A stretch of DNA of 64,000 nucleotides, taken from assembly GCA_007858575.1 (NCBI GenBank), contig CP042279.1:7037001-7101000 (forward strand), in the 5' to 3' direction. The notes below the pieces were generated by a model. It did no database searches and had not been told where the DNA came from. It was given only the letters and a program-made list of their open reading frames with translations. Positions within the stretch are counted from its first letter, which is position 1, and every line of letters starts with the position of its first letter. A program made the position numbers and the translations under genes. Below, piece after piece: positions 17,803 through 27,251 of the stretch. The DNA comes from Streptomyces sp. WAC08241. Lineage in GTDB: Bacteria > Actinomycetota > Actinomycetes > Streptomycetales > Streptomycetaceae.

Positions 17803-17872
17803 CGGGGCCGCGGGGCCGCGGGCCGTGGGCCGCGGGGCCGTGGGGCCGCGGGGCCGTGGGGCCGTGGGGCCA
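17803..17872. repeat. GGGGCCGYG minisatellite
   Basis: About eight imperfect copies of a 9-bp GGGGCCGCG/GGGGCCGTG unit in the gap between the HAD gene and the peptidoglycan-binding gene. Strong G-run potential; no coding role seen. Confidence 0.75.
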
Positions 17873-17932
17873 CAGGGGCGCAGGGTCGCGGCGCCGCGGC
17901 GGCCGGGTCCGCTCCCGGACCTCGGCGCCCGC

Positions 17933-18982
17933 TCAGTGCCCGCGCCGTTCCCGGTCCAGCTCCTTGCGTGTATGGGGCCCGTACACGCCCGGCGGATCGC
18001 CTTGGACGGAGAACCAGAACTGGAAGCTCTGCACGGAGTCCTCGACGTCGTCGTCGAAGCGGCCGTGGATGGGTCCGAAGTAGAACCCGGCGTTCCGCAG
18101 CCACCGCTGGAGCTCCTTCACCTCGGTCCCGCGGTCACCGTGGCTGAGGCTGCCGGCTGCCTTGGTCGGTTCCTCCGTCTCCTCGGGGGTCCGGGAGGGC
18201 GTCGGAGCCGTCGTCGGCGACGTGACCGGCGGCGCCGAGGTCGCGCCGGAGGGCGGAGGGGCGCTGGTCACGGCCGACGAGCCGGGCTCCGGCGTGGTCG
18301 CCGAAGCCGATGGGGAGGGGTGGCGGCCGTGGTGGACGAGGAGGGCGGGCGGAGGGCGTCCGGCGCGGTGTCGGTGACGACGACGTCGGTTCGGGGGTCC
18401 CTGGGAAGAGGAGGGGAGGGCGCTTCGGACACCGCTATGTTCAGGGACGCCTTCGTGGTCACCTCGGGCAGGGCCGCCCGGTCGTCCGCCGTCTCGTCCG
18501 CGTCGCCGCTGCCGAGGACGGCTGCCGCCAGGGCGGCGGTGGCCACCACGGCCGCCGCGGACACCGCCACGACCACCGCTCCGCGCCCGCGCTCCCGCCT
18601 CGGGCCGCGCCTCCGCCGCCCTCCCCGGCCCGCTCCCGGACGGCGTTCCGCCGGGCCCGTGCAACAGCAGTGGCATCGTCTCGGAGGGTCGCCCTCGTGG
18701 AGGGTGCGAGGCGTACGGCACGTACGCCGCGTGCGCCGGGCGCCCTCCGTCCCGTACGCCTCCGGACCCCCGGCGCCGTACGCCCACGGGCCCCGGCGCC
18801 GTGCGCGTCCGCGCCCGTACCCGCGCCCGCATCCGTACCCGTGCCCGTACCCGCGTCCGCGTCGAACGTCACGTACGGCCTGATTCTCAGGGGTCGAAGT
18901 CCCCGGCCTCCGCCCGCTCCGTCCGGGCGCACGCGCAGCCAGATCTGTGTACACCGCATTCAGGACAGACGTGTCCCACCAT
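17933..18982 (-). CDS. Membrane-anchored peptidoglycan-binding protein with N-terminal zinc ribbon
   Basis: About 350 residues. Starts ATG 18982 with MVGHVCPECGVHRSGCAC, a small Cys-rich cytoplasmic motif, then RAEAGDFDP and a low-complexity Gly/Tyr/Arg region, one membrane helix (VVVAVSAAAVVATAALAAAV), a Ser/Thr/Pro wall-spanning linker, and a C-terminal peptidoglycan-binding (PG_binding_1) domain: RGTEVKELQRWLRNAGFYFG, DDDVEDSVQSFQFWFSV, PGVYGPHTRKEL. This layout is typical of a Streptomyces family of cell-wall proteins of unknown role. Several single-base breaks, near 18895, 18700 and 18330. The Ala/Thr/Gly-rich frames in the middle make the exact path uncertain. Confidence 0.65.
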
Positions 18983-19199
18983 AGTTGAGTCCCCTACCCG
19001 AGATAGTTGCGAGCGATTATGCAGCCCAAGCCCATCTGTTGGGGGAACAAGCGTGCCTTCCGCAGGCCATAACCAGACATTCGGATCAGGATGGAGGGAC
19101 TGTCCGAGCAACCGCCCGAAGAACTGTCCGGTGAGACGCACGAGAGGACGCCCGCGGCACGTCCGAGGGGACGCCGGCGAGACGTCCGAGGAGACGCCC

Positions 19200-21255
19200 A
19201 TGGCCCAGGACCTACGCCCGTCCCCGCCCGGCGGAGGCGCCCCGCACCGGGGAGGGGCAGCGCCACAGCACCGTCCTCGTCGCGATCGGCGCGCTGCTGC
19301 TCGGCATGCTGCTCGCCGCGCTCGACCAGACCATCGTCTCCACCGCCCTGCCGACCATCGTCAGCGAGCTCGGCGGCATGGAACACCTCCTGGGTGGTCA
19401 CTGCCTACATGCTGGCGTCCACCGCCGCCACCCCCTCTGGGGCAAGCTCGGCGACCAGTACGGACGCAAGAAGCTCTTCCAGGCCGCCATCGTCATCTTC
19501 CTCATCGGCTCCGCCCTCTGCGGCATCGCCCAGAACATGCCGCAGCTCATCGGCTTCCGGGCCCTCCAGGGCCTCGGCGGCGGCGGGCTCATGGTCCTGT
19601 CCATGGCGATCGTCGGCGACCTCGTCCCGCCCCGGGAGCGCGGCAAGTACCAGGGCTCTTCGGCGCCGTCTTCGGCGCCACTAGCGTCCTCGGCCCCTCC
19701 TCGGCGGCCTCTTCACCGAGCACCTCTCCTGGCGCTGGGTCTTCTACATCAACCTGCCGATCGGGGTCGTCGCCCTCTTCGTGATCGCCGCCGTCCTGCA
19801 CATCCCGGTCCGCTCCACGAAGCACACCATCGACTACCTGGGCACCTTCCTCATCGCCTCGGTCGCCACCTGCCTGGTCCTCGTCGCCTCCCTCGGCGGC
19901 ACCACCTGGGACTGGGGATCGCCGCAGATCATCGGCCTCGCCGTGCTCGGAGCCGTACTCCTCGTCTGGTTCGTGTACGTCGAGGGGCGGGCGGCCGAGC
20001 CCGTGCTGCCGCTCAAGCTGTTCCGGATCCGGACCTTCACCCTCGTCTCGGTCATCAGCTTCGTCGTCGGCTTCGCGATGTTCGGCGCGATGACCTATCT
20101 GCCGACCTTCCTCCAGGTGGTGCAGGGCGTCACCCCGACCATGTCCGGCGTCCACATGCTGCCGATGGTCCTCGGTCTGCTGCTCACCTCCACCGCCTCC
20201 GGCCAGGTCGTCAGCCGCACCGGCCGCTGGAAGGTCTTCCCGTCGCCGGCACCGCCCTCACCGCGATCGGCCTGCTCCTCCTCCACCGCCCGACGGAGAC
20301 CAGCTCCACCTGGGAGATGAGCGCCTACTTCTTCGTCTTCGGCGCCGGACTCGGCCTCGTCATGCAGGTCCTCGTCCTCGTCGTGCAGAACGCCGTCTCC
20401 TACGAGGACCTCGGCGTCGCCACCTCCGGGGCCACCTTCTTCCGCTCCATCGGCGCGTCCTTCGGCGTCGCCGTCTTCGGCACGATCTTCACCAACCGGC
20501 TCACCTCCAAACTGGAGGACGTCTTCGCCGCCGCCGGACTGGGCCTGCCGCCCGGCGTCGGCCCCGGACAGGTCGCCGCCGACCCGCGCGCCGTCGCCCA
20601 GCTCCCGCCCGAGCTGCGGCCCGCCGTCCTCCACGCGTACTCCACGTCCATCACCGACGTCTTCCTGTACGCGTCGCCCGTCGTCCTCGTCGCCTTCGTC
20701 ATCGCCTGGTTCCTCAAGGAGGACCGGCTCCGCACCTCGGTCACCGCGCCCGACACCACGCAGACCCTCGCCTCCAACCCGGTCGAGCGCTCCTCGTACG
20801 ACGAGTGCGCCCGCGCGCTGTCCGTCCTCGGCTCCCGCGAGGGGCGCAAGGCGGTCTACGTGAAGATCACCGAGCGCGCCGGGCTCGACCTGCTGCCCGC
20901 CGCGAGCTGGCTGCTGCTGCGCATCCGCCGGCACGGCACCGTGGAGCCCGCCCGGCTCGCCGAGACCACCCCCGTACCGCTGCGGGCGATCACGGAGGCC
21001 TCCCGGCAGGTGGAGGAACGGCGCCTGGTCGCCCGCGAGGGCGTGCAGCTCATCCTCACCGAGGAGGGCGTACGGGTCTCCACCCGGCTCGCCAAGGCGC
21101 GGGAGGAGTCGCTCGCCGAACTCCTCGGCGACTGGTGGGGCCCCGAACGGCCCACCGACCTGGTGAAACTCGTGGAGGAACTGACGGCCGAACTGAGCGG
21201 CTCGGACGCGGAACGCCCCCGCACGTCGGAACCGCCCCGCGACTACCACGCGTGA
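19200..21255 (+). CDS. DHA2-family drug efflux MFS transporter with C-terminal MarR-like domain
   Basis: About 685 residues. Helix 1 and the family motif appear as GALLLGMLLAALDQTIVSTA LPTIVSELGG, motif A as GKLGDQYGRKKLFQ, and 14 helices continue to FLYASPVVLVAFVIAWFLKE. It then carries an extra about 160-residue soluble C-terminus (ARALSVLGSREGRKAVYVKI, TEEGVRVSTRLAKAREESLA) that reads as a winged-helix MarR-like module. Breaks near 19245, 19395, 19660 and 20240. It should export lipophilic drugs using the proton gradient; the fused domain may sense substrate. ATG 19200 follows a long GC-rich leader with ATAGTTGCGAGCGATTATG, the probable promoter region. Confidence 0.8.
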
Positions 21256-21270
21256 GCGCCCGGGTGCCGC

Positions 21271-21774
21271 TCACAGCTCCTTGCCGTACCAGACGTCCAT
21301 GTACGGACCGGTGCAGTACGCCGGTATCTCCGCGTACCCGTGCCGCACGTACACGGTCCGTGCCTCGATCAGGTCCAGGCGCGTGTTGAGGACCATCCGG
21401 CGGGCGCCGAGCGCGCGGGCGGCGTCCTCCAGGGCGTCCAGGAGGAGCCCGGCCCCGCCCCGGCCCCGGAAGGCGGGCCGCAGGTAGACCCGGGTCAGCT
21501 CGGCCCGGACCCCGTCGTCGGCGTCGGCTTCGGCGTCGAGGAGGAGCACCCTGCCGCACCCGGCCGGCTCGCCCCGAACCGGGCGACCCGGAAGTCCCCG
21601 GTCGGCGGGGCGAGCAGCCCGGCCCCGTCGTCCGTCAGCCCCTCGTCGATCTCGGCCGCCGTCGCGGCCGCTTCCAGTACCGGCTCGCGACCTCGTCGTA
21701 GTAGTCGCGGCGCAGGGCGGTGGCGTCCGGGGTGTCGACGCGCTCGGGGAGAAGGTCCAGGTCACGCGCGCCAT
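21271..21774 (-). CDS. GNAT-family N-acetyltransferase
   Basis: About 168 residues. The acetyl-CoA site reads RVYLRPAFRGRGGAGLLLDA, with the R-G-x-G-G/A signature, followed by ALGARRMVLNTRLDLIEART, YVRHGYAEIPAY and the family-typical end GPYMDVWYGKEL. The N-terminus (DLLPERVDTPDATALRRDYY) is in other frames; breaks near 21750, 21660 and 21570. ATG 21774. Substrate unknown. Next gene on the same strand is the ABM monooxygenase, 45 bp away. Confidence 0.8.
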   Translation of the reverse strand: MARVTWTFSPSASTPRTPPPCAATTTTRSRAGTGSGRDGGRDRRGADGRRGRAARPADRGLPGRPVRGEPAGCGRVLLLDAEADADDGVRAELTRVYLRPAFRGRGGAGLLLDALEDAARALGARRMVLNTRLDLIEARTVYVRHGYAEIPAYCTGPYMDVWYGKEL

Positions 21775-21818
21775 TGTGGGGCGCGCGCGACCGGCGGCGC
21801 ACCCGGGTTTTCTCGGGC

Positions 21819-22147
21819 TCAGCCCTTCGGCGCCGCCTGCTGCACGACCTCGAACGACCACAGGGTCGACCCGGACGCGGCGGGCTTCGGCCGCTCGCCC
21901 CCACCCTCCCCGCCGCCCTGGTGGGCGGCCCGCATGGAACCGTTCATCCAGTTCTGGAAGTCCTTCTCGCTGCGCCAGCGGGTGTACACCAGGTACTGGT
22001 CGGTCCCCTCCAGGGGCCGCAGCAGCTCGAACCACTCGAACCCGTCGGACCCTCCACGGCCCCGGCCCGCGAGGCGAACCGCTGCTCCAGGACCTCACGC
22101 TGCTCGGCCGGCACGGTCAGGACGTTGATCTTCACCACACTGGGCAC
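21819..22147 (-). CDS. Antibiotic biosynthesis monooxygenase (ABM) domain protein
   Basis: About 110 residues, a single dimeric ferredoxin-like ABM domain: VVKINVLTVPAEQREVLEQR FAS, then FEWFELLRPLEGTDQYLVYT RWRSEKDFQNWMNGSM. A break near 22055 separates the halves. Family members oxidise polyketide quinones or degrade heme without cofactors; the HxxN and W residues of heme-degrading IsdG types are not obvious, so the substrate is open. GTG 22147 is preceded by GAGAGGTGTC. Confidence 0.8.
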
Positions 22148-22201
22148 ACGACACCTCTCAGCAAGCACGGACCGGGCGCCGCGCCCGGCCTCGAACGGAC
22201 G

Positions 22202-22669
22202 CTATCCCAGGTAGGGGGCCGACCGGCGCTCCAGGGCGTGCCCGACGCGCAGCCGCTGGGTGTGGTGCATGGGGAGCGCGGCGAGTTCCCCGGGCGCCAC
22301 GAAGCGGAGCTCCGTGCTCTCCTCCGAGATCGCCAGAGTGCCGCCCACGATCCGGGCCGTGAAGCAGACGTTGAACTGCCGGCGCACTTCTCCGTCGCCG
22401 TACGCGATGACGTGACGGGGTCGGTGTACGTGCCGACGAGACCCGTGATCTCGACGTCCAGGCCCGTTTCTCCTTGACCTCCCGCACGGCCGCGCCGGCA
22501 GGGACTCGGTCATCTCCATCGCCCCGCCCGGCAGCGCCCACAGGTCGTTGTCACGACGCCGCTGGAGGAGCAGACGGCCCTGCTCGTCCACGACGACGGC
22601 GGAGGCGGCCACGACGAGGCTGTTCGGTTCGGGTGCGTCCGGATCGTCGTAGTACTCGGTGCGGGCCAT
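22202..22669 (-). CDS. NUDIX hydrolase
   Basis: About 156 residues. NUDIX box GAMEMTESLP-AAVREVKEKTG fits GX5EX7REUXEEXGU after restoring two bases near 22460-22500. Preceded by the substrate strands SLVVAASAVVVDEQGRLLLQ and RRRDNDLWALPGG, followed by RRQFNVCFTARIVGG. Hydrolyses a nucleoside diphosphate linked to another group; exact substrate unknown. Its ATG at 22669 lies four bases after the stop of the XRE/DUF5919 gene, so the two are one operon. Confidence 0.85.
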   Translation of the reverse strand: MARTEYYDDPDAPEPNSLVVAASAVVVDEQGRLLLQRRRDNDLWALPGGAMEMTESLPARPCGRSRRNGPGRRDHGSRRHVHRPRHVIAYGDGEVRRQFNVCFTARIVGGTLAISEESTELRFVAPGELAALPMHHTQRLRVGHALERRSAPYLG

Positions 22670-22673
22670 GCCC

Positions 22674-23419
22674 TCACTCTTCCACGGGACGCGCCGTCGC
22701 CCACAGGGAGTCGAAGCTCTTCGTGTAGGTGTCGAACATGCCGCCGTGGTCGCGCCGCAGGTGCCAGACGGGCGCGGCGTAGGCGTTGACGCCCCACACG
22801 TGGGCATTGACCAGCATCTGGTCGTCGGCACGGTACACGCTGTTGTAGAGCGTCGTTCCGTGCGTGCGCAGTTCGATGCCGGGCACGCCCGCGAGGGGCT
22901 GGTAGTGGAGGAGCGCGAGGCGACACCGGGATTCGATGCCGTGCCCGAACCTCTCTTCCCTGCCGCGCTGTTGCACATTGGGGTCATCGGGATCGCCCAC
23001 CGCGATGCGGATCACGCACCCCTCGTCGGCCCGTTCGCGCAGGAGGTCGTTGAGCCGGGGGTACGCCTCGTGGAGGAAGACGGCCGCGTACACCAGTACG
23101 TCGATCTGCCGGTGTGACCGGGAAAGAAGCTCCACGAAGACGGACACGGGGACGTCTGCCCGCTGCTCGTACAGGGTGACGAGTTCGAGCTGACGGCCCG
23201 TGCCGGGCGTGCCTGCCGGAGCGAGGGCCACAGGGCGTGCACGTCCTCCTCCAGTGCTGCGGCCGCTTTCATGGCGGTCGTCCGGTGCGGGGTGCGGCCG
23301 AGATTGACCCATCTCTCCACGGACTTCGGGTCGACTCCGACCGCTTCCGCCAAGGTGGTGTGGGCCCAGCCGCGTGATTCCATGACAGCTCGCAGACGTT
23401 CGTTGCGCATGTTCCCCAT
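22674..23419 (-). CDS. XRE-type regulator with DUF5919 C-terminal domain
   Basis: About 248 residues. N-terminal HTH: ERLRAVMESRGWAHTTLAEA VGVDPKSVERWVNLGRTPHR. C-terminal DUF5919: FVELLSRSHRQIDVLVYAAV, FLHEAYPRLNDLL, RIAVGDPDDPNVQQRG, ending MFDTYTKSFDSLWATARP. The domain resembles phospholipase-D-like folds in layout but lacks a clear HKD motif. One break near 23215. ATG 23419 or 23410. Co-transcribed with NUDIX; this pairing recurs in Streptomyces. The gene is divergent from two small plus-strand genes. Confidence 0.8.
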
Positions 23420-23525
23420 CCCTGCCTGTGGACGTTCCGAGGGACGTTTTACTTCTCGTGGGACGTCCTCGAATGGGAAACGTACGAAGTTCCCCCGTCC
23501 TGGCGACCGAAGCGACGATCGGGAC

Positions 23526-23720
23526 ATGAGCGAGCCCACGCGATACAGCACCCCGCCACTGGAACTCCCGGCCATCGTGGAACCGGAACCGTCCCCCGTG
23601 ACGGGTTGCGCGGGTTGTGCCGAACTCGCCGCAGTACGGAACAGGGCGCGCCGGGTGGGCGACTGGACGACCGTGACCGACTGCAATGTCTTCATGCGGC
23701 GCCACGACGAGGGGCACTGA
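23526..23720 (+). CDS. Small Cys-containing protein, function unknown
   Basis: 64 residues, intact. MSEPTRYSTPPLELPAIVEP then CAGCAELAAVRNRARRVGDW and TDCNVFMRRHDEGH. The CxxC and later Cys with the RRH end recur in short Streptomyces proteins encoded beside XRE regulators. Stop overlaps the next start (TGATG), so they are coupled. Confidence 0.6.
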   Translation: MSEPTRYSTPPLELPAIVEPEPSPVTGCAGCAELAAVRNRARRVGDWTTVTDCNVFMRRHDEGH

Positions 23721-23929
23721 TGATCACCCCCGCGGACGTCGGTCGTCGGGTCGACGACGGCACTGGACGGGTCGGAGTTCTGCGTGAAGTGATGCGGGAC
23801 TACGAGGATCCGGCCGAACCGCCCCTTCGACGGCGTAAGCGGGCGGTGGCGTTTCTGCGGCCGGAAGACGGAGGCAAGGAGTGGATCGTCCCTTGGAGGA
23901 CGTCACTCGCGCCGAAGGAGCGGACACGG
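23720..23929 (+). CDS. Small hypothetical protein, 3' end replaced by TnpB element
   Basis: About 70 native residues: MITPADVGRRVDDGTGRVGV LREVMRDYEDPAEPPLRRRK, then VAFLRPEDGGKEWIVPW. The frame has no stop of its own; it runs into the start of the transposon gene at 23930, which suggests the element inserted in its 3' end. Overlaps the previous gene by one base (ATGA). Confidence 0.5.
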
Positions 23930-25160
23930 GTGGCCGGTGAAGCCGAGCGTGTCCGGTACACCTACCGGCTCAGAGTGTCGTCGGGCGCGCTCGCCCTGCT
24001 GCTCGGGGAGTGGGACCGGTGCCGGTGGGTCTGGAACGAGTGCGGCCAAGGCCACGTCCGTACACCGACACAATGTGGGTCACCCCGACTCCAGGATGAC
24101 CTGCGGGCCGGCCCGGCTCGACAGGATGCTGACCGAGGCGAGGCGGACGACACCTTGGCTCTCGGAGGGTTCCAGTGTTCCCCAGCAACAGACCATCCGT
24201 GATTTCGGAGCCTCTCGGACCAAGGCGCTGAAGGACATCGCGGGGCGACTGCCGGTGCACCGCCGGGCCGGGTTGCCGAAGTGGAGGAAAGAGGACGGTC
24301 CGCCCCCACGCTCAACTACACCAGGCACGGATTCCGCCTCAAGGGCGGTCGTCTGCACTTGGCGGGTGGGATCGTGCTGGGCGTCGTGTGGTCGCGCGAC
24401 CTGCCCGGCGAACCGTCGAGCGTGCGTGTGTACCAGGACGCCCTCGGTCCCTGGTACGCCTCGTTCGTCGTCCCTGCGGTGAGGCGGCCCATGGCTCCGA
24501 ACGGGCGGGCGATCGGTGTGGACTGGGGCGTCCGCGAAACCGCCACCACCACGTCGGACGAGCACGATCTCCCGCACGCGGAGTACGGGCGCAAGGCCCG
24601 GGCGAAGCTCACGAGGTACGACCGGATGATGGCCCGCCGCAGGCCCGAGCGGGGCAGGCCGCCTCGCGTGGTTACCGCGAAGCGCGAAGGCTGCGGGCGA
24701 AGGCGCACAAGAAAGTGGCTCGTCAGCGTCAGGACACCGGCCGTAAATGGGCCAAGAAGGTGGTCCGCGATCACGACGCGATCGCCGTGGAGGACTTCCG
24801 GCCGAGGTTCCTCGCCAGGACCACGATGGCCCGCAAGGCCGCCGACGCGGCGATCGCCACCACCAAGAAGGCCCTCGTCGAGATGGGGCGGAAGCACGGC
24901 CGGGACGTCCGTCTCGTCGACCCGGCCCACACCACCATGGACTGCGCGGCATGCGGAGCGAGAGCCAAGCACGCACTGCCGCTGTCCGAGCGCACCTACA
25001 CCTGCGTCGCGTGCGGAGTGTCCCGGCCCAGGGACAAGAACTCCGCGTACGTGATGCTCGTCCGGGCGGGTCTGGCCCCGGCTGGTGTCGACGGCGGAAG
25101 ACCCCCGGCCCGCCGGGCCAGGAGGCGGCCCGAGCCAGGAATCCCCGTCCTTCCGGGTAG
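23930..25160 (+). CDS. tnpB: TnpB RNA-guided nuclease (frameshifted)
   Basis: About 410 residues after repair. The N-terminus reads VRYTYRLRVSSGALALLLGE WDRCRWVWNEC, then FRLKGGRLHLAGG. All RuvC residues are visible: GVDWGVRET (Asp), AIAVEDF (Glu), SRPRDKNSAYVML (Asp). The zinc ribbon CAACGARAKHALPL...CVACG is complete. At least five single-base breaks (near 24050, 24290, 24660, 24740 and 25100). TnpB cuts DNA matching the guide at the 3' end of its omega RNA next to a transposon-associated motif. The stop is taken as the TAG at 25158; another frame reads on. GTG 23930 is the likely start. Confidence 0.8.
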
Positions 25161-25172
25161 GGGAGCAGTCAA
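23930..25172 (+). mobile_element. IS200/IS605-group element carrying only tnpB
   Basis: The element starts at or just before the TnpB start and ends in the hairpin-plus-TCAA right end at 25142-25172. No tnpA (HUH transposase) is beside it, so it depends on one elsewhere. It separates the two small genes of the XRE cluster from the serpin gene. Confidence 0.65.
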
Positions 25173-25190
25173 GATGCTCATAGAGGCAAC
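25060..25190 (+). ncRNA. Candidate omega RNA with guide beyond the right end
   Basis: In known TnpB systems the omega RNA overlaps the 3' end of tnpB and stops at the element border, followed by a guide of about 16-20 nt. Here TCCCC pairs with GGGGA at 25142-25164, followed by AGCAGTCAA; the guide would be GATGCTCATAGAGGCAAC from 25173. Exact 5' end unknown. Confidence 0.4.
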
Positions 25191-25213
25191 GGCGCACAGG
25201 CAGGGGAGAGAAC

Positions 25214-26304
25214 ATGGGCGGCTTCGAGTCGACGGTCCCGGCGGACACGGTACGGACCCTGGCCGCGCGCTGGCTGTCCCGGCTCGGGGACGGGGACTTC
25301 GTCGTGTCGCCGGTCGGGTTGTGGCTGGCGCTCGGGGCCGTCGCGGCCGGGGCGCGGGGCGGACCGCCGGGGAGTTGTACGGGCTGCTCGGGGTCGAGGG
25401 GAGGCGGCCGCCGGGGCCGTGACCGGGGTCGGGCGGCGGCTCGCGGGGGCGGAGGGGCTCGCGGTGGCCACCGGCGTGGCCGGGGTGCCGGTCCGCGAGG
25501 AGTTCCGGCGGGGCTGCCCGACGTGCGGTTCGGGGAGTTGGGCGAGGGCGCGCAGGGCGTGCTCGACGCGTGGTGCGGGAGGCCACCGGCGGGCGGGTGG
25601 AAGGGCTGCCGCTCGGGCTCGACGGCTCCGAGGAGCTCGTCCTGCTCAACGCCCTGGCCCTGAAGGCCTCCTGGGCCGTGGCCTTCCCCGGCACCTCACC
25701 CGCGACGAGCCCTTCACCGACGGGGGCGGCCGCATCCGGCCCGTGCCGACCATGCGGCTGCGGATCCCGTCCGCCCGGGTCTGGTACGTCGACGGGGTCA
25801 CCGTCGTGGAACTGCCCTGCGCGGGTGAGGGGCCGCCCTGGTGCGGTTCGTGCTCGGCGCGGAAGGGGCCGGGCCCGGCGAGGTGCTGCCCGCCGCCTGG
25901 ACCGAGCCCGGGGCGCGGAAGCGGCTCGCCGCCGACTCGGCCGACCTTCTCCTGCCCCGCTTCACCCTCCGTACGAGGACCGAGGCGCACCCGCACCTGG
26001 CGGCGCTCGGCCTCGACCTGGCCCTGCGCCCCGGAGCCGACTTCTCCGGCCTCTCCCGCGATCCCCTCTTCATCGACGAGGTGGTGCAGGAGGCGGTGGT
26101 CGAGGTCGCCGAGGAGGGCGTCGAGGCGGCGGCCGTCACCCAGGTCAGGATGGCCCGGAGCGCGGCCCCGCCCCGCCGCGAGGCAGTGGAGCGGATCGCC
26201 TTCGACCGGCCTTCGGCGTCGTCGTCCTCGACGCCGAAGGGGAGCTGCCGCTCTTCGCGGGGTGGCGGCGGAGCGCGCCGTCCGCCGAGGACCAAGAGGG
26301 CTAA
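25214..26304 (+). CDS. Serpin-family protein (frameshifted)
   Basis: About 365 residues. The pieces WLSRLGDGDFVVSPVGLWLA LGAVAAGARG, LVLLNALALKASWAVAFPG and FVPRF-like LLLPRFTLRTRTEAHPHLAA, with the hinge EAVVEVAEEGVEAAAVT and end FGVVVLDAEGELPLFAGW, follow serpin order (helix B, strand 3A, hinge, C-terminal strand). No signal peptide, so it would act inside the cell if it inhibits a protease at all. Breaks near 25370, 25410, 25490, 25590, 25690, 25830 and 26215. ATG 25214 has GGGAGAGAAC before it. The upstream TnpB element ends only 42 bp before the start, so its native promoter may be displaced. Confidence 0.75.
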
Positions 26305-26338
26305 GGGGTGTCCGGCGGATCTCGGAACGGCGCCGCTG

Positions 26339-26533
26339 TCAGTCGGTCGGCCCGGCGCGGAGTCGCCGCACGTCCCGCACGAGCGTGTACGAGGCGCTGA
26401 GGAAGAGCACCGCGCCGGCCACGGGCCAGAGGACCGACGCCCCGGAAAGGTGGTCACGGACGGAGGCGACGAGCAGCACCACGGCGGTGAGGACGCCGAG
26501 GGCCGAGATCAGGGCGCTGATGCGGTGGGTCAC
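26339..26533 (-). CDS. Small two-helix membrane protein
   Basis: 64 residues, intact. Helices ALISALGVLTAVVLLVASV and VLWPVAGAVLFLSASYTLV, with a short basic tail RDVRRLRAGPTD. Converges with the serpin gene. No family recognised. Confidence 0.65.
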   Translation of the reverse strand: MTHRISALISALGVLTAVVLLVASVRDHLSGASVLWPVAGAVLFLSASYTLVRDVRRLRAGPTD

Positions 26534-26584
26534 ACGGACATCGTCGTCGACGACCCCGGCCGGCAGAAGCGAGGCGGACGGGCC

Positions 26585-27251
26585 CTAGTCGACCACGCGG
26601 GCGAGCAGCAGCCCGTCGTGGCCCTTCGAGCCGACCGTCTGGAACGCCGTCGCGTCCAGGCGCGGTTCGCGGGCGACCAGGTCGAACATCTCGCGGGTGC
26701 CGGTGACGGACGGGTCGTCCGGGTGGGCGGTGGCGACCTTGCCGCCCCGCACCACGTTGTCGACGACGATGACCGTGCCCGGCCGGGAGAGCTTCAGGCC
26801 CACTCCACGTAGTGCGGGTTGTTGACCTTGTCCGCGTCGATGAAGACCAGGTCGAACGGGCCCGCGCCCTCCGCCTCCAGGCGCGGCAGGCTGTCCAGGG
26901 CCGCGCCCGTGCGGACCTCGACGAGCTTGTCGAGGCCGGCGCGGGCGATGTTGGAGCGGGCGACGTCCGCGTGGGCCGGGTCGTACTCCAGGGTGATCAG
27001 GCGCCCGTCGGCCGGCAGCGCGCGGGCCAGCCAGATCGTGCTGTAGCCGCCGAGGGTGCCGATCTCCAGGATGGTCCGCGCCCCCGCACCCGGGCGAGGA
27101 GGTGGAGCAGCTTGCCCTGGTTCGGGGCGACGGCGATCTCCGGCAGACCGGCCGCCGTCGAGGCGGCGAGCGCGGCGGACAGCGCCTCGTCGTCCGGCGC
27201 GAGCAGCTCGGTGAAGTAGTGGTCGACATCGGTCCATTGAGGGTTCGTCAT
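26585..27251 (-). CDS. Class I SAM-dependent O-methyltransferase (family 3)
   Basis: About 222 residues. Motif I LEIGTLGGYSTIWLARAL, acidic ribose contact ITLEYDPAHADVARSN, motif FDLVFIDADKVNNPHYVEWA and IVVDNVVRGGKV are those of the caffeoyl-CoA/catechol-type, metal-dependent O-methyltransferases. Two breaks near 27090 and 26800. ATG 27251 overlaps the stop of the upstream DUF2330 gene (ATGA), so they are co-translated. Acceptor unknown. Confidence 0.85.
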
